Part shown: positions 22,976 to 32,938 of the stretch, one piece after another | Numbering within the stretch: the stretch's first letter is position 1 | How the letters are laid out: each line of letters starts with the position of its first letter | Source: Paracyclopina nana | Taxonomy: Eukaryota > Arthropoda > Copepoda > Cyclopoida > Cyclopettidae | Reading direction: 5' to 3' | NCBI GenBank assembly: GCA_019096065.1 | Contig: JAGUCH010000002.1 | Span: 16,628,501 to 16,692,500 of the forward strand | Length of the DNA stretch: 64,000 nucleotides | Position numbers and translations under genes: made by a program | The notes under the pieces: generated by a model | What the model was told of the DNA's origin: nothing | The model's database searches: none | Seen by the model: the letters and a program-made list of their open reading frames with translations, nothing else

Positions 22976-23163
22976 ATATATGTAAACAATTTATAAAACA
23001 AGCTAATAAAATAGCTGAGCAAATTTTGTTAAGTAAAAATTGAGTGGCAACTTTGCGGGCTCGAGCTTGCGAGAGCCAAGTAATGCTACGAGATTTTTAC
23101 TTTGTAAAATGAGCTCAGACATTTTGTAAGCCTGTTTTATAATTTGTTTACATATATATACGA
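22976..23163. repeat. Hairpin in the foldback core
   Basis: TATATGTAAACAATTTATAA at the left pairs with TTATAATTTGTTTACATATA at the right. The loop contains GCTCGAGCTTGCGAGAGCC, resembling the centre of the family H hairpin (CCCGAGCCTGCGAGGGCTG). Confidence 0.65.
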
Positions 23164-23471
23164 TTTTATATGATGGATAGTAATTTTCAAATGTTAATGA
23201 AGTTACCAGACCAGGCAATCTTGACTTAGCATTTGATCCATTACTTTGAGGGCTTGGGTTGAGAGGGGTTGGGTTGAGAGGCCCTCAGTAGTGCAAGATT
23301 AGCCGAAAGTGTTAATGAATCACTTAAAAAGTGTGCATTTTGAATTTGGCACTTTTTGAAGCTAAAAGATGTGTTAGATCGAGTTTTGTCTGGTATCTCT
23401 GATAGAGACTCTACTCCTCTGCAAAGCTTAGCTCAGCTTAGAAGAAGAATAAAAAGAAATTCTAACATAAC

Positions 23472-23546
23472 ATGTTGGTAGCTCAATCAGTAGAGCGTCG
23501 GACTCCTAATCTAGATGATCAGTGTTCGATCCCCATGCAAGGCATT
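23472..23546 (+). tRNA. tRNA-like segment, CCT-type anticodon loop
   Basis: GGTAGCTCAATCAGTAGAGC (D arm, A box), loop CTCCTAA (anticodon CCT if functional, Arg) and GTGTTCGATCCCC (T arm, B box). The anticodon stem has mismatches and the acceptor stem is not convincing, so it is probably a pseudogene or tRNA-derived repeat. Confidence 0.45.
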
Positions 23547-24174
23547 TTTCTCCTTTTTCTGCAATGGGATTTACTTCTTGGACAATATCTGGTCAAAGAG
23601 AGGAGCAACACACCTTATAAAATACTATTATAATGGGTGTCACTTGATAAAGTAAAACGTCTGAGCCTTTATATATGTGTAGTTATATGAACTGAGACGA
23701 ATTGGTAAACTGAATTATACATGCGAAAATTACTTTCCATCATATAAAATTTTTACCTCAGGCTGCTCAGGGCTCAGCACTGGAGCTAGCATTTTTATTC
23801 AATAGACTGCTGAGACAGGGGAAGCTGGTATTCCCCTAATAAACACGAAAATGGCAATTTTGAGGCACTAGAATGGAATTTTCGGAAAAAGTTGATAAAA
23901 TAACATTTGTTGAGCTAGGGCTGGAATTTCCAAAACTGTCTTTTGTTTTGCTCTAGACCCAAGGACAACGGAGAAAATGGAAACTTTCTTGTACGCCGTA
24001 TTTAGACGACTTTTTTGGCTCAAATTAAAGGGCGCGCTGACCCGATTCCAAATATGAGCTTACATCGCGGAAAAGTTGTGTAACGGCAAGGTTACGGCGG
24101 TTTTACTACGGGAAGCCTTATGTATACGTGGAGAAACTTCGTGCGTCAATTCGAAATTGGGTGACATGCTCTTT

Positions 24175-25175
24175 GACTAGGTCAAGAATATTTTGTGTTT
24201 TATTAGCAGTTTAGCAGAAGTACTGCGCAATGCGCAAGTCTTCTCTTTTACGAATTCTAATTGAGTCAAAAGTTTGACTTTGCCTCATATTTTGAATTAA
24301 GTTGACTCAAACTATTGACCAAAACTGACATTTTTGCTCAAATTTGACTAGTTCAAGAATTTCGTGTTTTATTAGCAGTTAAGTTGAAGTACCGCGCGAT
24401 GCGCAAGTCTTCTCTTTTACGAATTCTAATTGAGTCAAAAGTTTGACTTTGCCTCATATTTTGAATTAAGTTGACTCAAACTATTGACCAAAACTGACAT
24501 TTTGGCTCAAATTTGACTAGTTCAAGAATTTCGTGTTTTATAAGCAGTTAAGCGCAGAAGTACCGCGCGATGCGCAAGTTTTCTCTTTTACGAATTCAAA
24601 TTGAGTCAAAAGTTTGACTTTGCCCCATATTTTGAATTAAGTTGACTCAAACCATCGACTAAAACTGACATTTTGACTCAAATTTGACTAGGTCAAGAAT
24701 TTCGTGTTTTATAAGCAGTTAAGCGCAGAAGTACCGCGCGATGCGCAAGTTTTCTCTTTTACGAATTCAAATTGAGTCAAAAGTTTGACTTTGCCCCATA
24801 TTTTGAATTAAGTTGACTCAAACTATTGACAAAAACTGACATTTTGACTCAAATTTGACTAGGTCAAGAATTTTGTGTTTTATTAGCAGTTAAGCCTAAT
24901 TGAGTCAAAAGTTTGACTTTGCCTCATATTTTGAATTAAGTTGACTCAAACTATTGACCAAAACTGACATTTTGGCTCAAATTTGACTAGGTCAAGAATT
25001 TTGTGTTTTATTAGCAGTTTAGCAGAAGTACCGCGCGATGCGCAAGTTTTCTCTTTTACGAATTCTAATTGAGTCAAAAGTTTGACTTTGCCTCATATTT
25101 TGAATTAAGTTGACTCAAACTATTGACTAAAACTGACATTTGACTCAAATTTGACTAGGTCAAGAATTTTGTATT
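24175..25175. repeat. 170-bp direct tandem repeats
   Basis: The phrase TTTGACTAGGTCAAGAAT recurs near 24175, 24345, 24514, 24684, 24856, 24984 and 25152. Spacings are close to 170 bp, except one 128-bp unit that lacks the GCGCGATGCGCAAGT segment. Units are rich in GAGTCAAA/TTTGACT dyads. The array lies between the two inverted minisatellite arms. Confidence 0.9.
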
Positions 25176-25255
25176 GAGATATCAAAAACTTATTACGCAA
25201 AAGTTGCTCAGCACCCCGAAGTACCCTAATTTACCAAGTCTCAGCATCAAAGCGA

Positions 25256-26712
25256 TCATTGTGCACACTGGGCACATTGTTCACATTGGTCGCATTGTGC
25301 ACAATGATTGTGTTGTGCAACAATGATCACGTTGTGCACAATGATCGCATTGTGCACTATGGTCCCATTGTTCACTATGGTCCCATTGTTCACAATGTTC
25401 GCGTTGTGCACAATGATCCCATTGTGCACAATGGGATCATTGTGCACAATGATCGCGTTGTGCACAATGATCGCGTTGTGCACAATGATCGCGTTGTGCA
25501 CAATGATCGCGTTGTGCACAATGATCGCGTTGTTCACATTGTTCTCATTGTGCACAATGATCGCGTTGTGCACAATGATCGCGTTGTGCACAATGATCGC
25601 GTTGTTCACATTGGTCGCATTGTTCACATTGTGCACAATGATCGCGTTGTGCACAATGTTCGCATTGTGCACTATGGTCACACTGTTCACATTGGTCCCA
25701 TTGTGCACAATGATCGCGTTGTGCACAATGATCGTGTTGTTTACAATAATCACATTGTGCACAATGATCGCGTTGTGCACTATGGTCACATTGTTCACAT
25801 TGGTCGCATTGTGCACAATGATCGCGTTGTGCACAATGATCGCGTTGTTCATGTTGTTCTCATTGTGCACAATTATCGCATTGTGCACAATGATCGCGTT
25901 GTGCACAATGATCGCGTTGTGCACAATGATCGTGTTGTTCACATTGGTCGCATTGTTCACATTGTGCACAATGATCGCGTTGTGCACTATGATCACATTG
26001 TTCACATTGGTCCCTTTGTGCACAATGATCGCGTTGTGCACAATGATCGCGTTGTGCACAATGATCGCGTTGTGCACAATGATTGCATTGTGCACAATGA
26101 TCATGTTGTGCGCAATGATCGCATTGTGCACAATGATCGCGTTGTTCACATTGGTCGCATTGTTCACATTGTGCACAATGATCGCTTTGTGCACAATGTT
26201 CACGTTGTGCACAATGATCGCAGTGTGCACAATGATCGCAGTGTGCACAATGATCGCAGTGTGCACAATGATCGCATTGTGCACAACGGTCACATTGTTC
26301 ACATTGGTCGCATTGTGCACAATGATCGCGTTGTTCACATTGTGCACAATGATTGCGATGTGCACAATGATCGCGTTGTGCACAATGATCACGTTGTGCA
26401 CATTGTGCACAATGATCGCGTTGTGCACAATGGTCGCGTTGTGCACAATGGTCGCGTTGTGCACAATGGTCGCGTTGTGCACAATGGTCGCGTTGTGCAC
26501 AATGATCGCATTGTGCACAAAGATCGCGTAGTGCACAATGATCGCGTTGTGCACAATGGTCGCGTTGTGCACAATGGTCGCGTTGTGCACAATGGTCGCG
26601 TTGTGCACAAAGATCGCGTTGTGCACAATGATCGCATTGTGCACAATGATCGCGTTTTGCACAATGGTCGCATTGTTCACATTGTACGCAATGATCGCGT
26701 TGAGTACAATTA
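25256..26712 (-). repeat. 18-bp minisatellite, right (inverted) arm
   Basis: Reverse complement of the left-arm unit, about 80 copies. It shares long runs of the same variant order with the left arm, so the arms are copies of one array rather than independently amplified. Confidence 0.95.
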
Positions 26713-26878
26713 ACTCAAAAAAGCTTTTCTCACAGTTAGTGCCAGCTTTGTTCTATGTTCTCATGTTCATGGGATTCTCATATAAGTTTTGCTTGCATCT
26801 GTAAGCTGGCTGTGCAGTCTTGGCCTATTTTCACTCCGAATTTAAATTAGTGAATTTTGTCATAATCTGAGGTTTTTG

Positions 26879-27445
26879 CTGTAATGCGACTTCCCTGCGT
26901 TATAATTCAGTTTTTTAATTTCACAGTCCTTTCTTTGTAATTTGTGAGATATTTGAATAATTTATAGCCTGAGACTCAATTTTGAAGGACATAAAGCAAT
27001 TTGACGAATTCCTATGAATTCAGAACAAAGTTATGGCATGATCGGAATTCGAACCTCAGATGGCTGAACCTAGAATACAACGCTCTATCCACTGAGCTAC
27101 TGGAACACCTATTTAGACTAGATTTAAAAAAGTCTATTTTATTGGGCGAAAATACGTTAGAGCCTGTGACATTCGCATAGCAACTGAAAACTGGGCAGCC
27201 CGGTCCCATTTTTAAAACACTCTATTATCGCATTACAGGATATAAATTAGTATATACTCGAGCTGGGGATCATAAAATAGCGCTGTTAAATAGATGACCT
27301 CAAATTTGAATAAGGCGAAACGCCCGTTAAGTTACAGCACTCGCAGGCTCGGAATTGTAAAGCTTAACTCGTGTTTTTCCTCTTAAAAACTCTCTCAGCT
27401 CTTCATCGTCCCAACTTCATGTTCCTCGGCTTTACATAAATATAC
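26879..27445. mobile_element. Family H element with tRNA-like module, copy 2
   Basis: Ends CTGTAATGCGA (26879) and TCGCATTACAG (to 27238), then sequence related to the copy 1 hairpin (TCGCAGGCTCGG). It contains one tRNA-like segment on the minus strand. It lies only about 50 bp beyond the foldback-like element. Confidence 0.65.
27045..27112 (-). tRNA. tRNA-like segment (degenerate)
   Basis: On the minus strand: CAGTAGCTCAGTGGATAGAGC and B-box GAGGTTCGAATTC. The anticodon stem is poor and the acceptor is unpaired. It matches the position of the tRNA-like segments in the other family H copy. Confidence 0.45.
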
Positions 27446-27837
27446 ATATGCATTAAAAATTTTACCTGAGGTTCATCCTGCCATAAAATTCGCGCATTGG
27501 ACCAACCAAATCACACTATTCACACAGTTCACACTGTTCATTTAATTCTGTAAACTTTGAACTTGAGTTAAGATTTGGTTGCATTTGAAGGCTGGCTCTG
27601 CAGACTTTGCCCCTCCTCAAGCATGATAAAAACCATGGATCCGGATTGCTTTTTAAGGCTAATTTGGGAAATGAGTTTGCTGAAAAGTCAAAATTGCTGT
27701 TTTTTTCAAATGGAAGAGAATCGTGAGCCAACATTGCAACTATGTTGCAAAGCCAGTTCACTGAGTACAAAGTACAATAAAAGGCATTTACAAGTGAGCA
27801 AATAATGAGAGAGTAAAAATCATGTGTTTATTGCAAT
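27446..27837. other. Intergenic, no gene seen
   Basis: Short gap before the secreted-gene cluster; only short open frames with no signal peptide. A reverse-strand AATAAA near 27820 serves the next gene. Confidence 0.5.
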
Positions 27838-28056
27838 CTATTTTGGTACAATAACACAAGGATCATCCGTTTCCCACACAATTCCAGTTGGACTGATATG
27901 CATGATTTTATGAGTTTCCGGATTGCACTTGAAAGTTGTGGCAATTGGCCTACTTTTCTTGGGTTGGTCCACAAGACACCCACTTGTTGCGGAATTCAGC
28001 ACAAGGATCGCAACAAGGCCAAAGGCCAACAAATTATGTCCAGGATTTCGAGTCAT
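27838..28056 (-). CDS. Small secreted three-cysteine protein
   Basis: Single frame of 72 residues from an ATG at 28056. Residues 1-25 form a signal peptide (core LLAFGLVAILVLNSA). The mature part has Cys at 27, 44 and 67 and a basic QPKKSR segment. An upstream in-frame reading lacks a good start. AATAAA lies about 15 nt after the stop. The family is not recognised. Confidence 0.55.
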   Translation of the reverse strand: MTRNPGHNLLAFGLVAILVLNSATSGCLVDQPKKSRPIATTFKCNPETHKIMHISPTGIVWETDDPCVIVPK

Positions 28057-28401
28057 GCTCTTAAACCACTTTTGTTGACTGATCAAAAGTTGAGAAATTG
28101 AGGTAGGTTAAAAACTCAACCACGAAGAATGGCGGACTTCACAGAAACAGCTGATAATTATGTTGGAGCAATTTCAAGACGAATCGATTTTTTGAGGCAA
28201 TTTCGGTCCAAAGTTGAGCCTAAACTCGCTCGAGTTTCTTGTACCTGTAATAATGTTTATATTTGCAAAAAAGAATGAAATCATTTTTAGCAAAGAAGCG
28301 TATACCAAGAAATCAAATTCCCTTTTTACCAAATGAGATTGACCTAGTATGGTTTGCCCCTTTTTAAAGTAGATTGTCTAAGGTTGGTTTTTTTAATGTG
28401 A

Positions 28402-29265
28402 TCATTGGTAGTCGTAATCATAGGAGTCACTGAACTCATCGCGCAGGTCCAAATCCAGATCGACATCAATGTTGAAGTTGAGGCCTTCGTCGAAAGCATG
28501 ATTGTAGCCGTAGTAGTAGAAAGGCACATGCGGGTTGTAGTGAGGCCAACGAGATCCTTGAGGCTGCCAAAGGATCCTTGAAGGCTTGGCATGCACGTAG
28601 GAATCTGCCATACTTTCTTTGTGCCCATGCTCCAAGCTAAAAATTAAGATACAATCAATTATAATCTGCATACTATCTTTTTTTGTATAAGCCAAAGGTG
28701 TAAAGTTGATAGATTCGCAGCGCCATCTAGCTTGGCAACTTGAGCAAGTACATTTGACATGGCTGCGCTTCAATAATGATCACAAATTGGCAATTGTTTG
28801 GCTTTGTTAGCGCATCTGTCGAAAACTTCAATAATATGGCATAATCGATGTACAAAATGGCACCCTTTCGAGCCACAAAGTCTTGTGCGACTCACACAAA
28901 TTTTCAAGCGTTTCATCGTTGAAACCAAATTTTTCAAGCATGTCTCCATCGATCAGCCAATCAAATTGCCGCTCGGAATCACATGACAAGTTTTGCGCAA
29001 GGCAGTTTATTCAAAAATACTTGCTCAAAAAGCGCCATCTAGCGAAAAAGTTTGTCATTCAACTGGCTTTTTACCTTTTAATTAAGCGAGATCCGGATGA
29101 AGGAGAAGAGGATCTCTTGGCCAAACCATAGTAATCCTGATTACGATATGGCAACCAGTTATTCCTGTAGTAGCCAATTGGCCTTGGTGGAGACTCTAAG
29201 AATTGAGTCTGGCCTTGAAGAGGCCAAAGAAGGCCAAGCAGGCAAATAGCTGTAGGTAACCTCAT
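28402..29265 (-). CDS. Secreted Tyr/Asp-rich protein, two exons
   Basis: Exon 1 (29265-29075) encodes a signal peptide (MRLPTAICLLGLLWPLQG) and a segment with the dibasic site GLAKRSS. Its GTAAAA donor joins in phase 2 to exon 2 (28636-28402) behind an AATTTTTAG acceptor, giving 141 residues. The C-terminal half has HVPFYYYGYNH and an acidic run (DVDLDLDLRDEF) ending SDSYDYDYQ. A family B transposon fills the intron. A TCAGTA initiator lies about 21 nt upstream of the ATG, and GCGCGCCGGTCAAA lies at 29347-29360. No family is recognised. Confidence 0.7.
28688..29068 (-). repeat. Transposon family B, copy 4 (intronic)
   Basis: Inverted copy bounded by GATTCGCAGCGCCATCTAGC and AAGCGCCATCTAGCGAAAAA. 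It nearly fills the intron of the secreted Tyr/Asp-rich gene, so the intron is largely transposon sequence. Confidence 0.75.
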
Positions 29266-29346
29266 GGCAATTTAACTTTGCCTACTGAATTCTGCTATCA
29301 TTAATGGTGATCTTGTTGCTAGGCTGGAAAGTGAATTTGACCATCA

Positions 29347-29360
29347 GCGCGCCGGTCAAA
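29347..29360. promoter_or_regulatory. Shared upstream motif GCGCGCCGGTCAAA
   Basis: One of at least six related GCGC-rich GGTCA motifs upstream of genes in the cluster. It lies about 80 bp upstream of the minus-strand gene starting at 29265. GGTCA is a nuclear-receptor half-site core; its relevance here is inference. Confidence 0.4.
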
Positions 29361-29710
29361 TTCTTGGGAAAATTTATTGCTCCCATTTTCACCCGTGGTC
29401 ACCAAAATCAATCATGGCTGTAATTATGTTCGAGTCAAAAAGATTAGCATTTCTGGCCGATCTTTGTGATAATCCGTACAATGGCAATTGTGACCTAGAA
29501 ACCAAATCTTTGTGGGAACCATTTTGAGTAAAAGTAGACCTAAAATTATAAAAAAAGCATTGTCCATTTTAATTAAATCTGAGGACATTTCCAAGTGTAA
29601 AATTACTATAAATACACTAATTATGCAAGTTTGCTTATCAAAGGTTCAAATCCGGAATGGGTTAATTATGTCAAGAAATTCATTGAAGATTCGAGCGCGC
29701 GCGCGCGCAT

Positions 29711-29741
29711 GCGCGCACACGGGTCAATAACGTATATAAAA
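29711..29741 (+). promoter_or_regulatory. Upstream motif and TATA box of the 29777 gene
   Basis: GCGCGCACACGGGTCAATAA (29711-29730) precedes TATAAAA at 29735-29741. A TCA at 29764-29766, about 31 nt from the TATA, is a likely start of transcription, leaving an 11-nt leader to the ATG at 29777. An alternating GC run (Z-DNA type) lies immediately upstream at 29695-29716. Confidence 0.6.
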
Positions 29742-29776
29742 GTTGTCTGCTCAAAATATGGACTCAAATGGTCACC

Positions 29777-30082
29777 ATGAATTACCCTTTGGTGTTGCTA
29801 ATTTTCGTCTCTGCAATTTCTGCAAATTCGCTCCGGAAGAGAAGTGCAGAGCCAACATTTGGACATTATAGAGTTCCCCATTACAATCCTTGGAGATCAT
29901 TTATGCCAGATCGAGCATTTCCGGAGCAAATTGAGGAGGCCAAAAAACCTGAAGAAAAGTCCAAAAAGGCAGAAATGATTAGCTTCGAAAGGATGGCGTA
30001 TGAGGATTGGGACGGAGTGCGAGCCATGGCGATGTTGGATGACTATGATGACTATGAATATCCAAAATGGCTCTCAAGATGA
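29777..30082 (+). CDS. Small secreted prepropeptide-like protein
   Basis: 101 residues from MNYPLVLLIF. I chose this ATG over 29768 because the inferred cap site at 29766 leaves the earlier ATG only 2 nt of leader. A signal peptide (to about AISA) is followed by SLRKRSAEPTFG, a tribasic cleavage site. An aromatic, proline-containing stretch follows, then a Glu/Lys-rich segment and an acidic Tyr tail (DDYDDYEYPKW). AATAAA begins 1 nt after the TGA stop. It could be a peptide precursor or a structural secretion; no family is recognised. Confidence 0.65.
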   Translation: MNYPLVLLIFVSAISANSLRKRSAEPTFGHYRVPHYNPWRSFMPDRAFPEQIEEAKKPEEKSKKAEMISFERMAYEDWDGVRAMAMLDDYDDYEYPKWLSR

Positions 30083-30145
30083 AATAAAGCGCCTTTTGCT
30101 GGTGTCATACTTCTAGATAACTCATTCAAATCAAAGCTACTTGTG

Positions 30146-31071
30146 GGGCGTTCCCATATTGACTGGTTAGTCAAGTTAAGTTAGGAGAAAAGTTAACCTT
30201 AGTTAAGTTACGTTCTCTGATATTTATGAAGGTACATCCTAACCTTGCAGAATTTTTTAAAAGCGGTGTAAACTTGCTTGCGAATTCGATATAAAGGGCG
30301 GTCCCATATTGACTGGTTAGTCAAGTTAAGTTACGAGAAAAGTTACGCTTAGTTCAGTTCCGTTCTCAGATATTTATGAAGGCAAGATGATCTATAATGT
30401 AAGGTGACCCCTTATCTCAGCTGTACATCTACACTTCATCTGACTATGCTATGGAAGGGCTTCTGACGAAAAAAGTAGAGTTCTGTGAATCGTGAGTTTC
30501 ACCAAAAAGCTGTCAGATGATGGAAAACGCCATATTTGCGCAATTCTCGAAGAAAAAATTCCATGTCTGGTAAAGCTGATTAACAGGCTCCTCCCACTCG
30601 AGCACTAAAAAATTGGCGCTAAAATCTAAATTTGAATTTCCCGCTTTTTCATTGAAGCAAGCAGCATAAGCGCCACCGCACAAATGACGAAAGAACTAAA
30701 ATAAGTTTAGTGAATTAACTTGCATACTTCCGTCTAGAATTGTCATAGTGGATGGCCCTGTATGAAGGTACATCCTAACTTCGCTTAATTTTATGTTAGG
30801 CTAGCTTGCTTGCTAAGTCAAGCTAGGTTGCCGAATTGAATGCTGCTTCAAAAAGTGTTCGCAGATTAGCAACCGAAGCTTGCTTGATTGAGATAAGCAA
30901 AGTTAGCTCATCAGCTGCTGATATCAAATGTGTTTGTGTCTCAGCATAGCAGCTAGCTTAACTTTGCTTAAACCAACTGAGCTTGACTCGAACGAGCTGA
31001 AGATAGCTTATCAAGTAAGGTTACTGTTTGAGCAAGGTTACTTGACTCAAAATTCGAGCATGGGATCGCCC
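30146..31071. mobile_element. MITE family C, copy 2, duplicated 5' end and interrupted
   Basis: Starts GGGGCGTTCCCATATTGACT, restarts at about 30296 (GGGCGGTCCCATATTGAC) and ends GGGATCGCCC at 31071. It is split by the 378-bp insertion at 30383-30760. The doubled left end suggests an internal duplication or a nested copy, as at 47184. Confidence 0.75.
30383..30760. mobile_element. hAT-like MITE inserted in family C
   Basis: A 378-bp insertion flanked by the perfect 8-bp direct repeat TATGAAGG (30375-30382 and 30761-30768). Its right end GATGGCCCTG and left end CAAGATGATCTATAATG are partly inverted (11 of 17 positions). The 8-bp duplication and a CCCTG end fit hAT elements (established). No transposase is present. 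Confidence 0.75.
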
Positions 31072-31383
31072 TACTAACAAAAAGCTGATAAACCACACAC
31101 ATTTCCTTTTTTTATGTTATGGGCACATTAGATAAGAATGCAAGTCTTGAAGCCCGCATGCACTTTCAACTATTAGGTTTCAGATTTTTCCATATTTTTG
31201 TTACAAGGCAAAAATCGATTGCGGAAATTTTCAGCTTGGCTAAGCTTCAAGCTTTTTTGAAAGGTGACCGAGCCATCCAAAGATTTTGAATATTTTTTCA
31301 AGCTTTCCCCTTTTTTTGGCATTTTGGTGTCAGGCTTTTTCAAGCTTTGCAGTTTTTCGTTTCATGAAGTTTATGTATTTAAT
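31072..31383. other. Intergenic, no gene seen
   Basis: AT-rich, with no supported feature. Confidence 0.45.
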
Positions 31384-31567
31384 GCGGTGTTCATCTACGT
31401 CATCTTTCCCTTGCTCAAGGAAACTTTTTTATTTGGAATTAAAAATTCTTATGCGAATCAACACCAGCTTTGATTTTTTAGTTTAGGCTTTCAATACCAA
31501 GGGAATTTGCCTGAGGAAACCGGTGTCAAGGATTAGGATTGTCCTTTCCCAAGTAGATGAACACCAC
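31384..31567. mobile_element. MITE family F, copy 1
   Basis: 184 bp with ends GCGGTGTTCATCTAC and GTAGATGAACACCAC flanked by TTAAT/ATTAA. It is related to the copies at 31895-32133 and 34456-34692. The TTA/TAA context suggests PIF/Harbinger (inference). Confidence 0.75.
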
Positions 31568-31894
31568 ATTAATCCATTTTAATAAAAAGACAAAAGGGCT
31601 AATTTTGATTGCTCTTTTGCCAAATGTTGTAATTGTTTCATTTATGAGAATTGTATAAGCTTCCAAATGAGCCTCATTTGAAGAAAATTGGCCGAGAAAG
31701 AAATAAGCTAGCAAACAATTTCGCATTTTTCGCATTATCAGTGACTTTTGGCGAAACAAATGACTCAAAATTGCGCTTGATATTTACTCCGTGATTACCG
31801 TGCTCGCGTGAAATTAGGCATGGCTTAAAAATATTTTGTGAATTTTTCACCGGCTTTCTTGGCAATATGCAATTCTTCAAACCACGAAATTAAT

Positions 31895-32133
31895 GTGGTG
31901 TTCATCTAATAAGGAAAGGAAAATCCTTATATTTAACGCCTGTTTCCTTTAGCGAATAACTTAAGTACTGAGAGCTTTAGCTATAAACCAAGAGTTGGTA
32001 ATGATTATTAAAATATCATTTGTTAATCCCTAATAGTTTCAATGTGAAATAATGTTCCTAAGTTTGAAACTGACGGAGTCTTAAAATCATAAGTTTCCAT
32101 ATGATAAGGAAAAATGACATAGATGAACACCAC
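31895..32133. mobile_element. MITE family F, copy 2
   Basis: 239 bp with perfect inverted ends GTGGTGTTCATCTA. Its interior (TCTAATAAGGAAAGG at the left, GATAAGGAAAAATG at the right) is shared with copy 3. Confidence 0.85.
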
Positions 32134-32780
32134 ATAAGACATACTAAGTTATAGATAAGACAATTGTAATTGAATGGTATTGAATTGACCCTAATAAGCA
32201 ACATAATTTTGAAAGTGAAATGAGAGCTTGAAAATTATGAAGGAACGAGCTTAAAATTAGCTTGGTTTGAAAGCTTGAAACTAAATCCCAGCTTGAGCTA
32301 ATGAAAAACTTGAGACGAAAAAATTTAAAAGCTAAATCCAATTTCCTATGTTAGGGCTAGATTTCAAACAAACACTTCAGGAAAATAATGCTAACTCTAA
32401 GCATAAGCTTTATGCATGATTTTTACTTAATTATGTCAGATATGGGGAAGCATTGATTTTTCCACGGCAAAATAATGAAGAAAATAAAAGTTCGAAAAAT
32501 ACTTGAATAAGGTTCAAATTGTGAAGCTTGCGTACTTCAAAAAGCTCGAAGCTAGATCAAGGTGAAAATATCCAGCTTATTCTATCTTACGATGGGCTTA
32601 ATTTGAAGTAGGCGCGCGCACGGTAAAAACGCGAACGCCGCTCAATTAATGTCAGATTACTCAAAATTCCGCGTATCCTCCAGGGATCCAAAGTTAATTA
32701 GCATCATTTTCCTCCTCCTTTTTTGCTAACTTCTTCGCAACAACGGCGTCGCTCCGAAAGTTGATCAAGTTCTTGTTGTT
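32134..32780. other. Intergenic, no gene seen
   Basis: AT-rich; GC content rises toward 32600-32890, the promoter region of the next gene. Confidence 0.5.
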
Positions 32781-32791
32781 TATAACCGCTC

Positions 32792-32902
32792 GGGCGCACG
32801 GGTCACGTAAATAACGTTCGGTCCGGGCGCACGGGTCACGTAAACAAAGCTCGTTCCGCGCGCCGCGCGTCACGGAAAGTAGGTCAACTTTGGGGTATAA
32901 AA
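32792..32902 (+). promoter_or_regulatory. Promoter of the 32939 gene: tandem motif and TATA box
   Basis: GGGCGCACGGGTCACGTAAA occurs twice (32792 and 32824), with a degenerate third match before the TATA box TATAAAA at 32896-32902. A TCA at 32926-32928, about 32 nt downstream, is the likely cap site. It lies after the first ATG (32909) and 11 nt before the chosen ATG (32939). Confidence 0.65.
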
Positions 32903-32938
32903 GGGGGGATGAGTGGAGCCGATCCTCAATCCGCCAGC

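Larger units (their letters stand above)
21417..26825. mobile_element. Foldback-like element with inverted 18-bp-repeat arms
   Basis: The termini GGCTAAGACTGCACAGCC (left) and, on the other strand, GGCCAAGACTGCACAGCC (right) continue as a near-identical inverted repeat of roughly 110 bp. They then pass into arrays of an 18-bp unit (21540-22805 and, inverted, 25256-26712). The whole is flanked by the 7-bp direct repeat TATTTTC (21410-21416 and 26826-26832). Long inverted arms made of short tandem repeats around a variable core are the hallmark of Foldback elements (known from Drosophila). The 2.4-kb core has a hairpin, a tRNA-like segment and 170-bp repeats. No transposase is seen. Confidence 0.75.

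Noticed and set aside
25256-26713. Open frames up to 484 residues across the right array
   Set aside because: Same repeat artefact; they mirror those of the left array.
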